Shown piece by piece: positions 1-11,789 of a stretch of DNA of 64,000 nt; position 1 is the first letter of the stretch; every line of letters starts with the position of its first letter. The DNA comes from Tetragonia tetragonoides. Its lineage: Eukaryota; Streptophyta; Magnoliopsida; Caryophyllales; Aizoaceae. Under the pieces are notes generated by a model that was not told the DNA's origin, made no database searches, and saw only the letters and a list, made by a program, of their open reading frames with translations. Position numbers and translations under genes: made by a program. The stretch is taken from contig CM076152.1 of NCBI GenBank assembly GCA_038025085.1, positions 37,761,501-37,825,500 on the forward strand. The letters are read 5' to 3'.

Positions 1-697
1 TTTCCATCAGGGACTCCCATTCATTAAAAAATCATGAATTTCAGTATTAAAATGAATACTTGATTTTAAGAATATGCTTTGAAATACCTTTCATTAGCTA
101 CCAGATTTTACAACTCTTTACATTCTCCTCGGAAAAGATTTAAATCTGTTAAGAAAACGGCGACAGTTACCATTGCACCACTCCATCAGCCACTGTGAAC
201 AGACATTGCAATTCATGTCCTTCCAGTTATTGAGCTGTTCTGTCTTTTATCAATGGAGTGAGTATAGTTGCAATATGGATATTATGAACCAGTTTATCTT
301 ACTTGTTTATTGGTGTGCCGTGTCATTTAGAAGTTGTGGAATGCATCTTCTTACTGTCGTTACAGTGTCCCGTACTCCCATTAGCTGGGATCTAATCTTG
401 GCTGGAAGTATGTTGTGTTATATTACATATGTGAAGGTCTTCTTCTATTTTTGTTCCATTTATTATTGTGGCACTTGATGCTAATTTCTTACATGCGCTT
501 TTAACATTCTTTTGGGCCAGTTAGTTCTTGAATTTACTGTTTGTGGTTGCGGCTTTTGACATCGAGGAGCTTAAACGCATGTGGTGCGTTTGAGAAAGTT
601 TTACCAGTTGGGGTTGTTGGTATTTAAGCTATTAGTTTAAGTAAGAATAAAATAGAAAATCGCGGATGGCTTACTTTCTGCTCTTTCACAAGCTCAG
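1..697 (+). other. Partial intron of the NUDT16-like gene
   Basis: No reading frame here resembles the expected upstream Nudix sequence (the segment normally ending in FPK before GGWE). The stretch is T-rich and ends at the acceptor used by the Nudix-box exon, so I read it as the 3' part of an intron whose 5' end is outside the window. Confidence 0.6.
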
Positions 698-1314
698 GGT
701 GGTTGGGAAAATGATGAAACAGTTGAGGAGGCCGCAAGACGTGAAGCCATAGAAGAGGCTGGTGTCAAAGGCGAACTATTGGTGAGGATTTATCTTTTTT
801 CTCTTAGTATGTTTCTGTGTGCTTGCAGATAATGTCAATGTTATGATTGGATTCTCTTAGAAGTGTAAAGTATCTGGCATCCATTGTAAAGCTTGCGTGA
901 TAGGTAGAGCTGGCAAAAACTGACCCGACCCGAAAACCGACCCGAACCCGACCCGAGAAAAATGGGTGTTGAACCCAAAATTATGACCCGAGACCCGAAG
1001 CTGACCGAACCCGATCAAACCCAAAAATATTGGGTCGGGTCGGGTTGGGTTGGACCCGTTGGGTCGAGCTCTTTTTTTTTTTTTTTAATATCTTTTTTTT
1101 TTCATTTTTTTACATTATATATTAATTTTATCTTGTTAACTTAGCACAACTAGCTAGTTGGTGTGCTGGTTGCACTAGGATGTCAAATATGCTATTTGTT
1201 TATCATGTCTTAGGTTCAAATCTTGGTACTTTTTGTTTTTCTTTCTTCGTAATTTTTTCTTTTGTTTTCACGTTTTGTGTTTTCTTTCTTCTTACTTTTT
1301 ATGTTTGTTTTCAC

Positions 1315-1390
<76 letters not shown>

Positions 1391-3305
1391 ATTATTATTA
1401 TTATTTAAGCGTTAATTTGTCTACTGCTATAATGCTATATCTATTGAATTTTGTTAATCGCTCTCTATTTTATTAATTTATTATATTTTCATAAGTAGAA
1501 AGACAAGAGTTGGAATATGATGTTGCGGGAGCTGTATAAGTTGCTATTCACTCGTGCGTTTTTTGTGGTGCCAAAAAAAAAGAAAAATTGTAGTGAAATT
1601 CGCGTTAAAGTGGTACCGCCCCAAACCCGTTGGGTCAACCCGAAACCGACGAAAACCCGATGTATTTGACCCAACCCGTATTTGACCCGACCCGTCCGAC
1701 CCGTTTGCCAGGTCTAGTGATAGGTCATATATGTGGTTTGATTATTATATCCTTTGGTTTGTTGCATTGTCACAATGTGATCATGGATTATATCAACTCG
1801 GTTCTTCTTTGGTATAAGCTGTTTTACCTGCCAACCTTCAAGGGTCTTGACTTTCTATATAACTAGTGCACCAATAACTACTTGACTAGATCCAGGTTCC
1901 TTAGTTAACATTCTGCGTTTCGGTCCCTTTTTATTGGAATGGACTTGATCAAATATTTTAATGAGTGTAAATTCTTGTATGCAGCCGTCTCATGGTGAAA
2001 GGGGTGCCTGCATGCAAAAGTTTTAACAGAAGTGTCATCTCACGTTGAGACCGTCTTATATGATTTTCAAAAACTCAAATCACACAGTCTCACCGTGGGA
2101 TGAATATTACATTTTGAACAAAAAGTGACTATTGAACTAAAAAGCACCAAAATAATTTTTACATTTTGAATAATAAGTGTTACTTTTGACTTCTTTGCCT
2201 TCTGGTGACAAAGTACTCTCGAAGTCACTTTAAATATCTTGAAAGTTCACCCCTAGTCCCCTATGGTTTTAAAGTTACAACTTATTTTAAAACTGACTAA
2301 GTTCGCTCAGTTGCCCCTAAATTGACTGTAGTCACCCCTAAAGTGAGCCGTTTACCATGAGATAGTTACACAGGAGTGTTACTCATAAGCATAATTGTCC
2401 TTGCTGATTTTGGTAAATCCTCAGTTCAATTGTAGGGATAAGGCTGCAGAGATTTAACTAGACATGAGCTTTATCTGGTAATGGTTTAGTAGTTTGGTAT
2501 AGTTTGTGAAGTAGTTGATTTGATTAAAGGGGAAGCTGAGGTAAACTTCTTTTATGCATCAAAATGTAATGTAGTAGTGAGTTCTATCTTTATTTTTAAT
2601 TCTTTTGGCATCCGCTGGGTTGAGGGGGGTTTTGTCCTGACTTAGTTCCACTTTATGGCTTGTATCAGTGCTTGTCTGTATGTCAAGCGTCGCAACTATT
2701 GTACCCTCTTATATGTTTGTTGTCAAGTAGCAGACTGCATTTCAGTCAGGTTATAATAGGTGACTTCACTTTGCCCTAGGTGAGGGCAGGCATTCTCGAA
2801 TTCATTGGGATAATGTATATGGTAGTATTTGATTGGTGGCTGGCGCGTACTTTCTTCTTATTTGAAAAATGATATGTTATGGGAGTTTGTTTGTGTGATG
2901 CTGATGTAAAGAGAAAGTGCTATTACTGCTATCAATCATCTGAACCGGTAGTTCTATGAGCTGCTCAGAAATCCTTATTGGTGAAAGTTCTCCTTTCTGT
3001 TCCAGGATTGTGTGGGTTATTACAACTTCAAGAGCAAAACCTTGCAAGATGAGTTTAGTCCAGAAGGTTTATGCAAGGCTGCTATGTTTGCCTTGCTGGT
3101 CAAGGAGGAGCTCCAGTCTTGGCCAGAACAGAATACTCGAGAAAGGAGCTGGTTAACCATACCCGAAGCATTAGAATGTTGCCGGCACCCTTGGATGAGG
3201 CAGGCCCTTGAAGAAGGTTTCATGAAGTGGTTTGCTGATAGGACGACGACCACTGCAGATGGGGAGGATGAATCTGCTCCCTCACCTGATTCGCAATCAG
3301 AGTAA
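698..3305 (+). CDS. NUDT16: Nudix hydrolase, NUDT16-like (3' part; 5' exons lie outside the window)
   Basis: Two exons are recognisable. Exon 698-781 follows an AG at 696-697, ends at a GTGAGG donor, and encodes 28 residues that contain the Nudix box (GGWENDETVEEAARREAIEE then AGV), including the REAIEEAG metal-binding core. Exon 3006-3305 follows a TTCCAG acceptor, begins DCVGYYNFKSKT and ends at TAA 3303-3305 after 99 codons. Both are in phase 0, and the junction (GELL then DCVGYY) aligns without a gap to Arabidopsis NUDT16 as I remember it, as do EFSPEGLCKAAM and the CRHPWM segment. Plant family members hydrolyse nucleoside diphosphate-linked substrates such as dinucleoside polyphosphates, and NUDT16 is predicted mitochondrial. 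The N-terminal exons, start codon and any transit peptide precede position 1. An acidic tail (ADGEDESAPSPDSQSE) ends the protein. The family is certain, the exact orthologue likely. Confidence 0.88.
905..1716. mobile_element. Non-autonomous hAT-like MITE (GACCCG-motif family) in the NUDT16 intron
   Basis: The left end TAGAGCTGGCAAA and the inverted right end TAGACCTGGCAAA form a hAT-style terminal inverted repeat. A perfect 8-bp target duplication GTGATAGG flanks the element at 897-904 and 1717-1724. The subterminal regions are rich in the GACCC/GGGTC pentamer in both orientations. There is no transposase; the interior holds a long (ATT)n microsatellite and T tracts. It lies in the intron at 782-3005, and the splice sites are unaffected. 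Confidence 0.85.
1316..1406. repeat. (ATT)n trinucleotide microsatellite
   Basis: An almost uninterrupted run of ATT units with one variant (TTAATATT) near the right end. It sits inside the hAT-like MITE and is probably length-polymorphic. The poly-Tyr or poly-Leu frames across it are not genes. Confidence 0.95.
1725..3005 (+). other. Remaining intron sequence of the NUDT16-like gene
   Basis: From the end of the MITE to the acceptor at 3004-3005 there is no exon that would extend the Nudix reading frame, and the flanking exons join in phase 0 without needing one. A TCACGTTGAGACCGTC motif at about 2039-2055 recurs elsewhere in the window in inverted-repeat elements. Confidence 0.6.
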
Positions 3306-4366
3306 CGACGACAATTTGAGGGTAATTTTCTTGGGGAGAATTGCATTTCTGAGCTTGACTTTTCACCTTCTTGTTACTTTGGTCCCATTATTATGGATTT
3401 GGAGTTGAGAAGGGGGTAAATGATGTGCATCTCTTAGATCTGGGCATGTTTTATCCTTCTTAGGCTGTCCCTAGGTGCCGTTTCTTTTTCGTTTTTTTTT
3501 TTTGTGGGAAGGGGCTGTTATTGGCATTTCATTTCGTCTCTTTTGCTTTGCTTATTTGTTTCGTGACTGACCCTTTGACTTGTTTGAAATTACAGGGCAA
3601 AAGGATTTTGCGTTTCTCTCTTCTTTTTTCTCTTTGTTTTGAAGAACATTTTTCTCCCCTTGATTAACTTGTCCTCAACAATGAGGTCGAAGGTTCGAAT
3701 CTAGTCCTCAACAAGTAAGAAACAGTACATTGTGAGAAGCAATAGGGAAGAGAAATTGTAGGCAAACTTGTTCTCCCTTCATGTAACTTTGTGCTATTTT
3801 CTTACCTTCATGAAAGCTAACTGTGCTCTCAGAACAATGATCCTATCTCATGTCGGTTGTTGATATGCTTGTTCTTTTTACTGAGCTTATGTCAGATTCC
3901 TTGGTAGTTTGATTCTGTAGCTCGTCTTGTGTGCACTTAGTTCACCGTGGAGTAAGTTGTAGATCAAGTGCACTAGTGCCAATATTTTGGGACATGAAAG
4001 ATATTTTAAAGAAGATTTAATCTCTTAGTCTACCATGGATATGTCCACACAAGTTTTTTTGTTAGGCGGAAGTTATTTATAAGATTATGTGAATTTTTAA
4101 ATGCTGGTAAACTCGAGGTGACAGCGCTAACTTAGTGGGAGCAGCTCCTATTTTCATGGTTTCAGTCTCGGATCGAATCCTCAATGCTAACACAACCCCC
4201 CTCCCAACCCTTAACAATTTAACATACTATGAAGCAAATGAGCCCCCTCAGTCCCCCACCCTCCTTTTCTGCTCAAAGAAATAATTTCATCAAAGAAAAG
4301 GAAGTGAATAGTGGTTGTTCAGCATGTCTTGTGTGGATTTAATTTACTGTGGATCAAGTAATTGTG
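3306..4366. other. NUDT16 3' UTR and intergenic DNA
   Basis: The 3' UTR probably covers the first few hundred bases after the TAA. No canonical AATAAA stands out, so I do not place the cleavage site. The rest has no gene. GGTTCGAATC at about 3692 and GGATCGAATCC at about 4172 resemble tRNA B boxes and may be SINE remnants, but no complete element can be delimited. Confidence 0.5.
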
Positions 4367-4590
4367 AGGGGTGGCTCCAGGTGAAGTAGATGGGTGGCTC
4401 CAGGTCAAGTAAGGGGGTGGTTCCAGGTGAAGTACGGGGGTGGCTCCAGGTGTGCCAAGTATAAATTTGAGGGGTGACTATGTGTGAAGTAGGGGTGGCT
4501 CTAGGTGAAGTAGGGGTGGTTTCACTTTTAAAGGGGGGTGGTTCTAGGTAAAGTAGGGGGTGATTCTAATGAAGTAGGAGATGACTCCAA
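4367..4590. repeat. Degenerate minisatellite (GGGTGGCTCCAGGTGAAGTA-type unit)
   Basis: About eight to nine imperfect head-to-tail copies of a unit of roughly 20-30 bases with core GGTGGCTCCAGGTGAAGTAGGG. Spacing and substitutions vary, and the copies at the right are most diverged (GGTGATTCTAATGAAGTAGG). No open frame runs through it. Confidence 0.8.
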
Positions 4591-5407
4591 GTACTGGTCC
4601 ACCATGGACTAAGTCCACACAAGTTTTTGTAGCTGTTGTTTTGCCCCTTGAACTTAAGAATGAACAGGCCAAATATTTGGGCCTTAAACAGTTGAGCTTA
4701 AGCTGCCCAATTAATTATGAGGTTTTAGTTTATTGGTGACAGATGCCTTATTTGCAAATAGCATTGGCCTTTCGACAGACCATTAAAGTGGGAGTATTAG
4801 CAACTGGTGCAAATCCATCAATGGAAGTTTGGTTCAATGGAAGTTTGGTTCAATGTGAGAAGTATATTTAAGTTGTAATTTTAAGGATTTTAAACTTTTA
4901 GGGAAATATTCAAATTTGTTTGGTTGAATATGGAAAGTAATTTTCTGCAGCAAATTGTACTTACTTAGGATTTAGGAGGACTTCTGTAAGCCATTTTTCC
5001 CATTTTATGGGGAAGTATAACTTTCTGTATTTTTTGTCAATCAAATAACTTAAGATATTTTACTTTCCAGGAAGTTGCACTTGTCATGCTTTTCAATGTC
5101 AACCAATCAATCACTAAGACAGTAGGAGTATATATTTATTTTTTATTTTTTATTTTTTCTCGATTTTCAAGATACTTCTTTAATTGTAAATAACTATGAT
5201 TATATGAGTGTAAAATTATAAATAAAAGACTTTTTAAAAGTACTTATAAAAATAAATCTAATAAAAGTATTTTCATATTGTAAATCTTAACTTTAAACAG
5301 CAAACGTTTAAGTATTTATGGGATCGACGGGAGTATAATCTTATTCTCTTTTTTGAATTTTAACAATGTCTTGATAACAACACACATTTTAGCCGACCAA
5401 TGACAAT

Positions 5408-5968
5408 TAGGGATGGCAATCAAGTCCGAACTTGATCCGTTTAGGCCAAAAAACTCCGAACCGAATCTGAATCAAAAAGATCCGCGTCCGAATCCGATTA
5501 GCAAACTCCGAATCCGAATCGGATTTGGAGCGGATTCGAATGTTGTGTGAAATCCGAAAATCCGATCCACCTTCGAATCCGATCCGAATATCAGATTATT
5601 TTTAATATTTTTTACAAAAAAGAGCACTACATCCTTAATATATTTGAATTAAGTATATATGTTCACCTTTGTTTGTATATTAAATCCTTAATATATATGC
5701 TATATTTATTTTTGTTGAATTAGCAATTAGTTATTTAGTATTATCTTATATATTTTCACATTTGAATAAAAAAAATTGGAAGTAAGTCGAGTAAACGGAT
5801 CGGATTTGGATCGGATTCGGAGGTTACCGACTCCGAATAGTTTCGGATTCGGATCCTCCCTAATCGGAGGTTATTCGAATTCGGAGGTGATTTTAAAATC
5901 CGTTTAGTATTCGAAGCGGATTCGGATTTAGCATAATCCGATCCGAATCCAATCCATTGCCATCCCTA
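5408..5968. mobile_element. Non-autonomous hAT-like MITE (TCCGAA-motif family), unit 1 copy
   Basis: The ends TAGGGATGGCAAT and ATTGCCATCCCTA are exact inverted repeats of 13 bases. Flanks ATGACAAT (5400-5407) and ATCACAAT (5969-5976) are an 8-bp target duplication with one mismatch. Both subterminal regions are dense in TCCGAA/TTCGGA and GGATCGGATTCGG motifs; the core is AT-rich and non-coding. Confidence 0.85.
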
Positions 5969-6227
5969 ATCACAATATAGACGATCATGTGGGTAAGGGG
6001 GGGCCAAAAACAATAGACATTACCCTTCAATAAGGGATACCTTAAAATATACTCGAAAGAAAAAAACAATAAAAAAGGAGTTTGTCTAATTGGAGAAAGA
6101 CGAGACATAGAGTATATGATATATATGTACGGATAACAAAAGTGCCAAAAATCTCCGGGTGCAAGTAGCTAAAGAGGTAGCCTTGGATCACCTTCAGCCT
6201 TGTACTAGTAACTAAAAAAGGTTTATA

Positions 6228-6533
6228 CCAACAAAGGTGGTGGTCTAGTGGTTCCAAGCTTACTTCTAAGTAATTTGGTAAGGTAAGGTAAGGTTATGGA
6301 TTCGAATTCCCATTTCCCCCATGTCTTGTGTCTGCTGGCTTCTAGGAACTATACTAGCCCCTTGTTGGTGCTATGTTGACGGGGCCAGTGCTTGCGCTGG
6401 TTGTTCAGCTAGTCTGATATGTTCGCTATTGAACACGAGAGTCCGAACATGACGTAGCAGGGGGTGTCTCGGTCGCCATTCACTTGCACCCTCTTTTTGT
6501 TTAGCGCAAAAAAAAAAAAAAAAAAAAAAAAAA
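6228..6533 (+). mobile_element. tRNA-derived SINE, family A, copy in unit 1
   Basis: Starts CCAACAAAGGTGGTGGTC with a pol III A-box-like GGTCTAGTGGTTCCAAG and a B-box-like GGATTCGAATTCC, continues with a conserved 3' body (GTTCAGCTAGTCTGATATG, GTCGCCATTCACTTGCACC) and ends in a 26-base poly(A). The A-rich flanks AAAAAGGTTTATA and AAAAAGGTACATA look like a slightly diverged target duplication. It is non-coding. Confidence 0.85.
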
Positions 6534-7159
6534 GGTACATAATTATTAGGTGGCTAGAGTTACCATAACTATTGGGTGGCTCAAAATTAAAGTCCCTTAG
6601 TACATCAAGTTGAAGCTAGCATTCATATATGCATGCAGCTTTCAGGCTTGTTCTTAGTTCTTAACTTCTTACAGTAACCATTATGCTCTCGTTCATGCAC
6701 CACTATGCCATTTCTAGTAGGGACTATACAGTGACCGGCCACTTCCTAGTATGTAGACCGGGCCAAACGGCGGTCGGGGTCGGCCAATGTTATTTTTCGG
6801 GATTAAAGTCTAAATTTGCAATAATATACTATGGCTTTTTAAAATAAGGAATAAGTTTTATTATCTAAGACAGTAGGAGTATATATTTATTTTTTATTTT
6901 TTATTTTTTCACGATTTTCAAGATACTTCTTTAATTGTAAATAACTATGATTATATGAGTGTAAAATTATAAATAAAAGACTTTTTAAAAGTACTTATAA
7001 AAATAAATCTAACAAAAGTATTTTCATATTGTAAATCTTAACTTTTAAACAGCAAACGTTTAAGTATTTATGGGATCGAAGAGAGTATAATCTTATTCTC
7101 TTTTTTGAATTTTAACAATGTCTTGATAACAACACACATTTTAGCCGACCAATGACAAT

Positions 7160-7727
7160 TAGTAGCAATCAAGTCCGAACTCGATCCGAATCCGATCCGT
7201 TTAGGCCAAAAAACTCCGAACGGAATCTGAATCAAAAAGATCCGAGTCCGAATCCGATTAGCAAACTCCGAATCCAAATCGGATTTGGAGCGGATTCGGA
7301 TGTTGTGTGAAATCCGAAAATCCGATCCACCTCCGAATCCGATCTGAATATCAGATTATTTTTAATATTTTTTACAAAAAAGAGCACTACATCCTTAATA
7401 TATTTGAATTAAGTATATATGTTCACCTTTGTTTGTATATTAAATCCTTAATATATATGCCATATTTATTTTTGTTGAATTTGCAATTAGTTATTTAGTA
7501 TTATCTTATATATTGTCACATTTGAATAAAAAAAATTGGAAGTAAGTCGAGTAAACGGATCGGATTTGGATCGGATTCGGAGGTTACCGACTCCGAATAA
7601 TTTCGGATTCGAATCCTCCCTAATCGGAGGTTATTCGAATTCGGAGGCGATTTTAAAATCCGTTTAGTATTCGAAGCGGATTCGAATTAGCATAATCCGA
7701 TTCGAATCCGATTCATTGCCATCCCTA
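7160..7727. mobile_element. Non-autonomous hAT-like MITE (TCCGAA-motif family), unit 2 copy
   Basis: The duplicate of the element in unit 1. The right end is intact (ATTGCCATCCCTA) with flank ATAACAAT, while the left terminus is damaged to TAGTAGCAAT by loss of the GGATG segment. It arose by segmental duplication, not by transposition. Confidence 0.85.
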
Positions 7728-7987
7728 ATAACAATATAGACGATCATGTGGGTAAGGGGGGGCCAAAAAACAATAGACATTACCCTTCAATAAGGGATAT
7801 CTTAAAATATACTCGAAAGAAAAAAACAATAAAAAAGGAGTTTGTCTAATTGGAGAAAGACGAGAGATAGAGTATATGATATATATGTACGGATAACAAA
7901 AGTGCCAAAAATCTCCGGGTGCAAGTAGCTAAAGAGGTAGCCTTGGATCACCTTCACCCTTGTACTAGTAACTAAAAAAGGTTCATA

Positions 7988-8282
7988 CCATCAAGGGTGG
8001 TGGTCTAGTGGTTCCAAGCTTATTTCTAAGTGGTTTGGTAAGGCAAGGTCATGGGTTCGAATCTCCATTTTCCCCATGTCTTGTGTCTGCTGGCTTCTAG
8101 GAACTATATTAGCCCCTTGTTGGTGCTACGTTGACGGGGTTAGTGCTTGCGCTGGTTGTTCAGCTAGTCTGATATGTTCGCTATTGAACACGAGAGTCCG
8201 AACATGACGTAGCAGGGGGTGCCTCGGTCGCCATTCACTTGCACCCTCTTTTCGTTTAGCAAAAAAAAAAAAAAAAAAAAAA
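7988..8282 (+). mobile_element. tRNA-derived SINE, family A, copy in unit 2
   Basis: Duplicate of the SINE in unit 1 with a better preserved B box (GGGTTCGAATCTCC) and a 22-base poly(A). It was copied by the 1.75-kb tandem duplication. Confidence 0.85.
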
Positions 8283-8839
8283 GGTACATAATTATTAGGT
8301 GGCTAGAGCTACCGTAACTATTGGGTGGCTCAAAATTAAAGTCCCTTAGTACATCAAGTTGAAGCTAGCATTCATATATGCATGCAGCTTTCAGGCTTGT
8401 TCTTAGTTCTTAACTTCTTACAGTAACCATTTATGCTCTCGTTCATGCACCATTATGCCATTTCTAGTAGGGACTATACAGTGACCGGCCACTTCCTAGT
8501 ATGTTGACCGGGCCAAACGGCGGTCGGGGTCGGCCAATGTTATTTTTCGTGATTAAAGTCTAAATTTGCAATAATATACTGTGGCTTTTTAAAATAAGGA
8601 ATAAGTTTTATTATCGGGTTATTGGGTCAATTCGGTTTGGCAATTTCTGTGAATGTATTATCGATTTTAGAATATCGAGCAGTATTTAACTATTTGAATC
8701 GGTCAATATTTGCCAGCTCTACTTGCTAGCTAGATAGTTAATATTTGTACTCTCAATATATATTTATATGCATACACCCAAGCCGCCTAAGTTCTAACTT
8801 ACGGTAATCATCTCTTATTTATCAGATTCGACTGAGCTA

Positions 8840-9113
8840 CCAACAAGGGTGGTGGTCTAGTGGTTACAAACTTACTCCTAAGTGGTTTGGTAAGGTAAGG
8901 TTATGGGTTCAAATCCCAATTTTCCCCATGCTTTGTGTCTGCTGGCTTCTAGCTAGGAATTATACTAGCCCATTGTTGGTGCTACGTTGACGGGGTCAGT
9001 GCTTGCGCTAGTTGTTTAGCTAGTCTAATATATTCGCTATTTAATACAAGAGTCCGAATATGATGTAGTGAGGGTGCATCGATCGTCATTTACTTGCAGA
9101 TGAGCAAAAAAGC
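8840..9113 (+). mobile_element. tRNA-derived SINE, family A, older copy
   Basis: Same family as the two SINEs in the duplication, starting CAACAAGGGTGGTGGTCTAG. It is more diverged (TTAATACAAGAG where other copies have TTGAACACGAGAG), and its tail is only six A residues. The target duplication TTCGACTGAGCTA lies at 8827-8839 and 9114-9126. It is an independent insertion 225 bp beyond the tandem duplication. Confidence 0.85.
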
Positions 9114-10450
9114 TTCGACTGAGCTATCATTCATCTAGCTAGTAGCTAGGTTAGCTACCTAGCTAGTACATATGTAATAACATATTTTGGAAGTGCTTCA
9201 ACATATCAATCACAATCTTGGCACAAGAACGTACTGGGAACAAATTAAACTTGAGGTGATATATCAAGATAGTTGCATAAATAATGAATAGGAGTACAAA
9301 ATTGGTAAATATAGGTGTATTTTGTTTGATTTGATGTTTTGGTTTATAGCATATAATTGGAAATTGTATGTTTTTTTAGATTGAATTGATCGGTACATAA
9401 TTTCTGAAAGCTAATAATGCTTGCCAAATCATCTTCATTCTTGATATTCTTCCGTTGGAGATTCAAATGAGTACATACCTAGCCATTTTATTCTATCCAC
9501 ATTTGTTATAGTCAATTGATAGAATTGTGTAAGAGTTGGGATCTTCTTCATTTTCTTTATTTCTATTTCCTAAAAGTTTCCAAAAGTAGGGACGAATCTC
9601 TTTCGAACAGCAAAATAAAAAGATGTGATCTATTTTTGCATGTCTCTTAGTAATTGAAGAGGATCCTAATCCCGTTACATCTGGAAAATTCTATGACTCA
9701 TTGCATATTTTCCTCAATCAAAAGTTGTTTGATTGAGACGATAACTACAAACTCTTTACTCTTTCACTTTTTGATTTTTGTCCTAAAATTACAATGATCC
9801 AATAATGTTGTATAATTACACCTATAATCATAGATCAATTTGCAGTTATATCAAAGTAAGTTCAACCTCAATGAGTTTTTTTTTGTAACACCTTCCCATA
9901 TTGCTGCTCTTGTTATGGTGGCCACTGAACAATTTGACATGTCCTTTATTTTGACCTAATAGAGATCATTCTCTCTGATCTCTATAATCTCATTGTTGCA
10001 ATTTATATGTGACTAATATACTCAACCGTTCCTCGAAGTTGGGGGTATATGGTTAAATGATGCTCGAAGGATGAGTTCCAATAACGTTCCTTTGTACTTT
10101 GAACTCGCTCCGATTGTTTGAGATTTTTAATAAAAGAAATGCTTAATTATAAATAGAGTAAATAAATAAACACAAAAAAAAAGATTATAAAAATCATTTT
10201 TTTCTTTATTTTTGAGAAAGAATGCATCCATTTCACAATAAGAGTATATGTATAGGAATGATTATAGGTCATCAAATTGAACTCCAACGCATGGTGTGAC
10301 GGTTTGGTTCTATCGAGACTCAAACATGAATGTAATGGACAGAAAAACAACTATATATGATCGATAATTCCAAAATAAAGCTGATTGATAGGCCTATTCA
10401 ATCTAATCTTGTTAAGTCCCCTCAAAAAGAAGATTTAGCTGCAAACTTCT

Positions 10451-10551
10451 CTTGTAAGGCTGCCTCAACGTGAGGTTATCTTTACTATAGCCAAGCAAGA
10501 CGTCATGCATACTTGTATGAGACGCCTCACGTTGAGACCATCTTATATGCA
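10451..10551. repeat. Short inverted repeat with CCTCAACGTGAGG arms
   Basis: CCTCAACGTGAGG at 10463-10475 is inverted as CCTCACGTTGAG at 10525-10536, with further partial complementarity outwards (CTTGTAAGGC against CCATCTTATA). The loop is about 50 bases. Related TCACGTTGAGACCGTC pieces occur at about 2039 and 30963, which suggests an old MITE family. Confidence 0.5.
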
Positions 10552-11691
10552 TAGGCACAACCCGGCCTCCCCATGTACCAAAAGAAAAGAGGGAAAGAAA
10601 GAAAGTAGGAAGAAAGGCAATGGATATATAGCAAATGTATGTGTATTTGAACAACATTGAAATACAAGTATGCGTTCCGTCGTGTATTAGATATCTTCTT
10701 CTTACAATTGTCTCTTTATCCTCATGCTAAATTCCTTTTAACTAAGTTAATGATCAATACACCATTCAATCGAATAACTAAACTTGATTTATTTTTATTT
10801 ATTTACTTATTAATTAATAAGAAGTAAACTTTGATTTAGGCATAACATCTAATGCTAATGATCCAATCCCTACGTTATTGATGGAAATTTGATCTGTAAT
10901 ACACATAATGACAAAGTACTGTAATACACAAGATGAAGAGTATCTGTGGCTAAGTTTCTTGGAAATTTTAACAAAGGTTCTTGAATTGGATAATGCACCT
11001 AAAACTAAAATGGATACTCTCCCCTAATAAATATATCATGGGCTTTGGTAGGAGGGAATAAGAAAAAATGGTTTTTAAACCCATTTTTCATGAAGAATAA
11101 TTCATGAAAAGTAGCCAACTAGCTCTTTCGGCAAGCAAGAAATTGCCAATTTCAGTGTGTCTCTCACATTTCTTCTTTTCCTACCCTCTCTTTTCCTTGT
11201 ACATCATCCTGTTTCAATTTTTCTTTTTAGATACTCATGGAGAAAAAGGAAGGGAGAAGGAATGCATGTGATAGTTAGGCATGTTTGGGAGTTGAAAAAT
11301 GCAGGGAAAAGGAGGGGAAAATAATAAGTTCTTGTTTTGTCAGTTTTTTCAAAGTGGGAAAGGGAGGGAATAAAGGGGAACAATCCCCCTCATCACTCCC
11401 CTATGTTAACTCAATTTTTGTGCCCCTAATTTGGGGGGAAATGGAGGAAAAGGAAAAATTTTAAGTGACATGAGTTTGTTCCCCTCCATTCTTCTCACTT
11501 AAATTTCCAAATAATGTGAAATATTTCACCTTTATTCTCGTCCCTTCCCTTGCCTTACATTCCCAACCAATATTTCCAAATGGGCTGTTAGGGAGAAATA
11601 TGAAACTAGCAATAACAGAACTCGACTTAACTAGAAAGATATAATTATGTCTGAGAACCAAAATGTATGATATAATTATTTCCAAGAACCC

Positions 11692-11789
11692 AATTTTGAG
11701 CAACACATAACAGATTTAGTCTTATTATACTTCTTTTGATAATTTTGAGCAACACATAACAGATTATAGTCTTATTATACTTTGTACAC
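11692..11789. repeat. Two-copy tandem repeat, period 49 bp
   Basis: AATTTTGAGCAACACATAAC begins each copy, at 11692 and 11741, and both continue through CTTATTATACTT. The copies are nearly identical, so this is a recent local duplication in non-coding DNA. Confidence 0.9.

Larger units (their letters stand above)
5115..6865. repeat. Tandem segmental duplication, unit 1 (1.75 kb)
   Basis: Begins TAAGACAGTAGGAGTATATA and ends TTTTATTATC, directly followed by the same start sequence of unit 2. Unit 1 includes the hAT-like MITE at 5408-5968, the SINE at 6228-6533 and non-repetitive flanks. The units read almost the same base for base at an offset of 1751, differing by scattered substitutions and small indels such as the length of the SINE poly(A). 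Confidence 0.95.
6866..8615. repeat. Tandem segmental duplication, unit 2 (1.75 kb)
   Basis: Direct repeat of unit 1, immediately adjacent and in the same orientation, ending at the shared TTATC before unique sequence (GGGTTATTGGG). It carries its own copies of the hAT-like MITE (7160-7727) and SINE (7988-8282), so both insertions predate the duplication. No gene lies in either unit. Confidence 0.95.

Noticed and set aside
1141..1230. tRNA-like sequence (TTGGTGTGCTGGTTGCACTA, AGGTTCAAATCTTGG)
   Set aside because: It lies inside a hAT-like MITE and lacks a cloverleaf; at most a captured SINE fragment.
3020..3346. 108-codon frame on the minus strand
   Set aside because: It is the antisense shadow of the last Nudix exon.
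3660..4200. B-box-like words GGTTCGAATC and GGATCGAATCC
   Set aside because: No A box, body or target duplication could be assigned, so no element was annotated.
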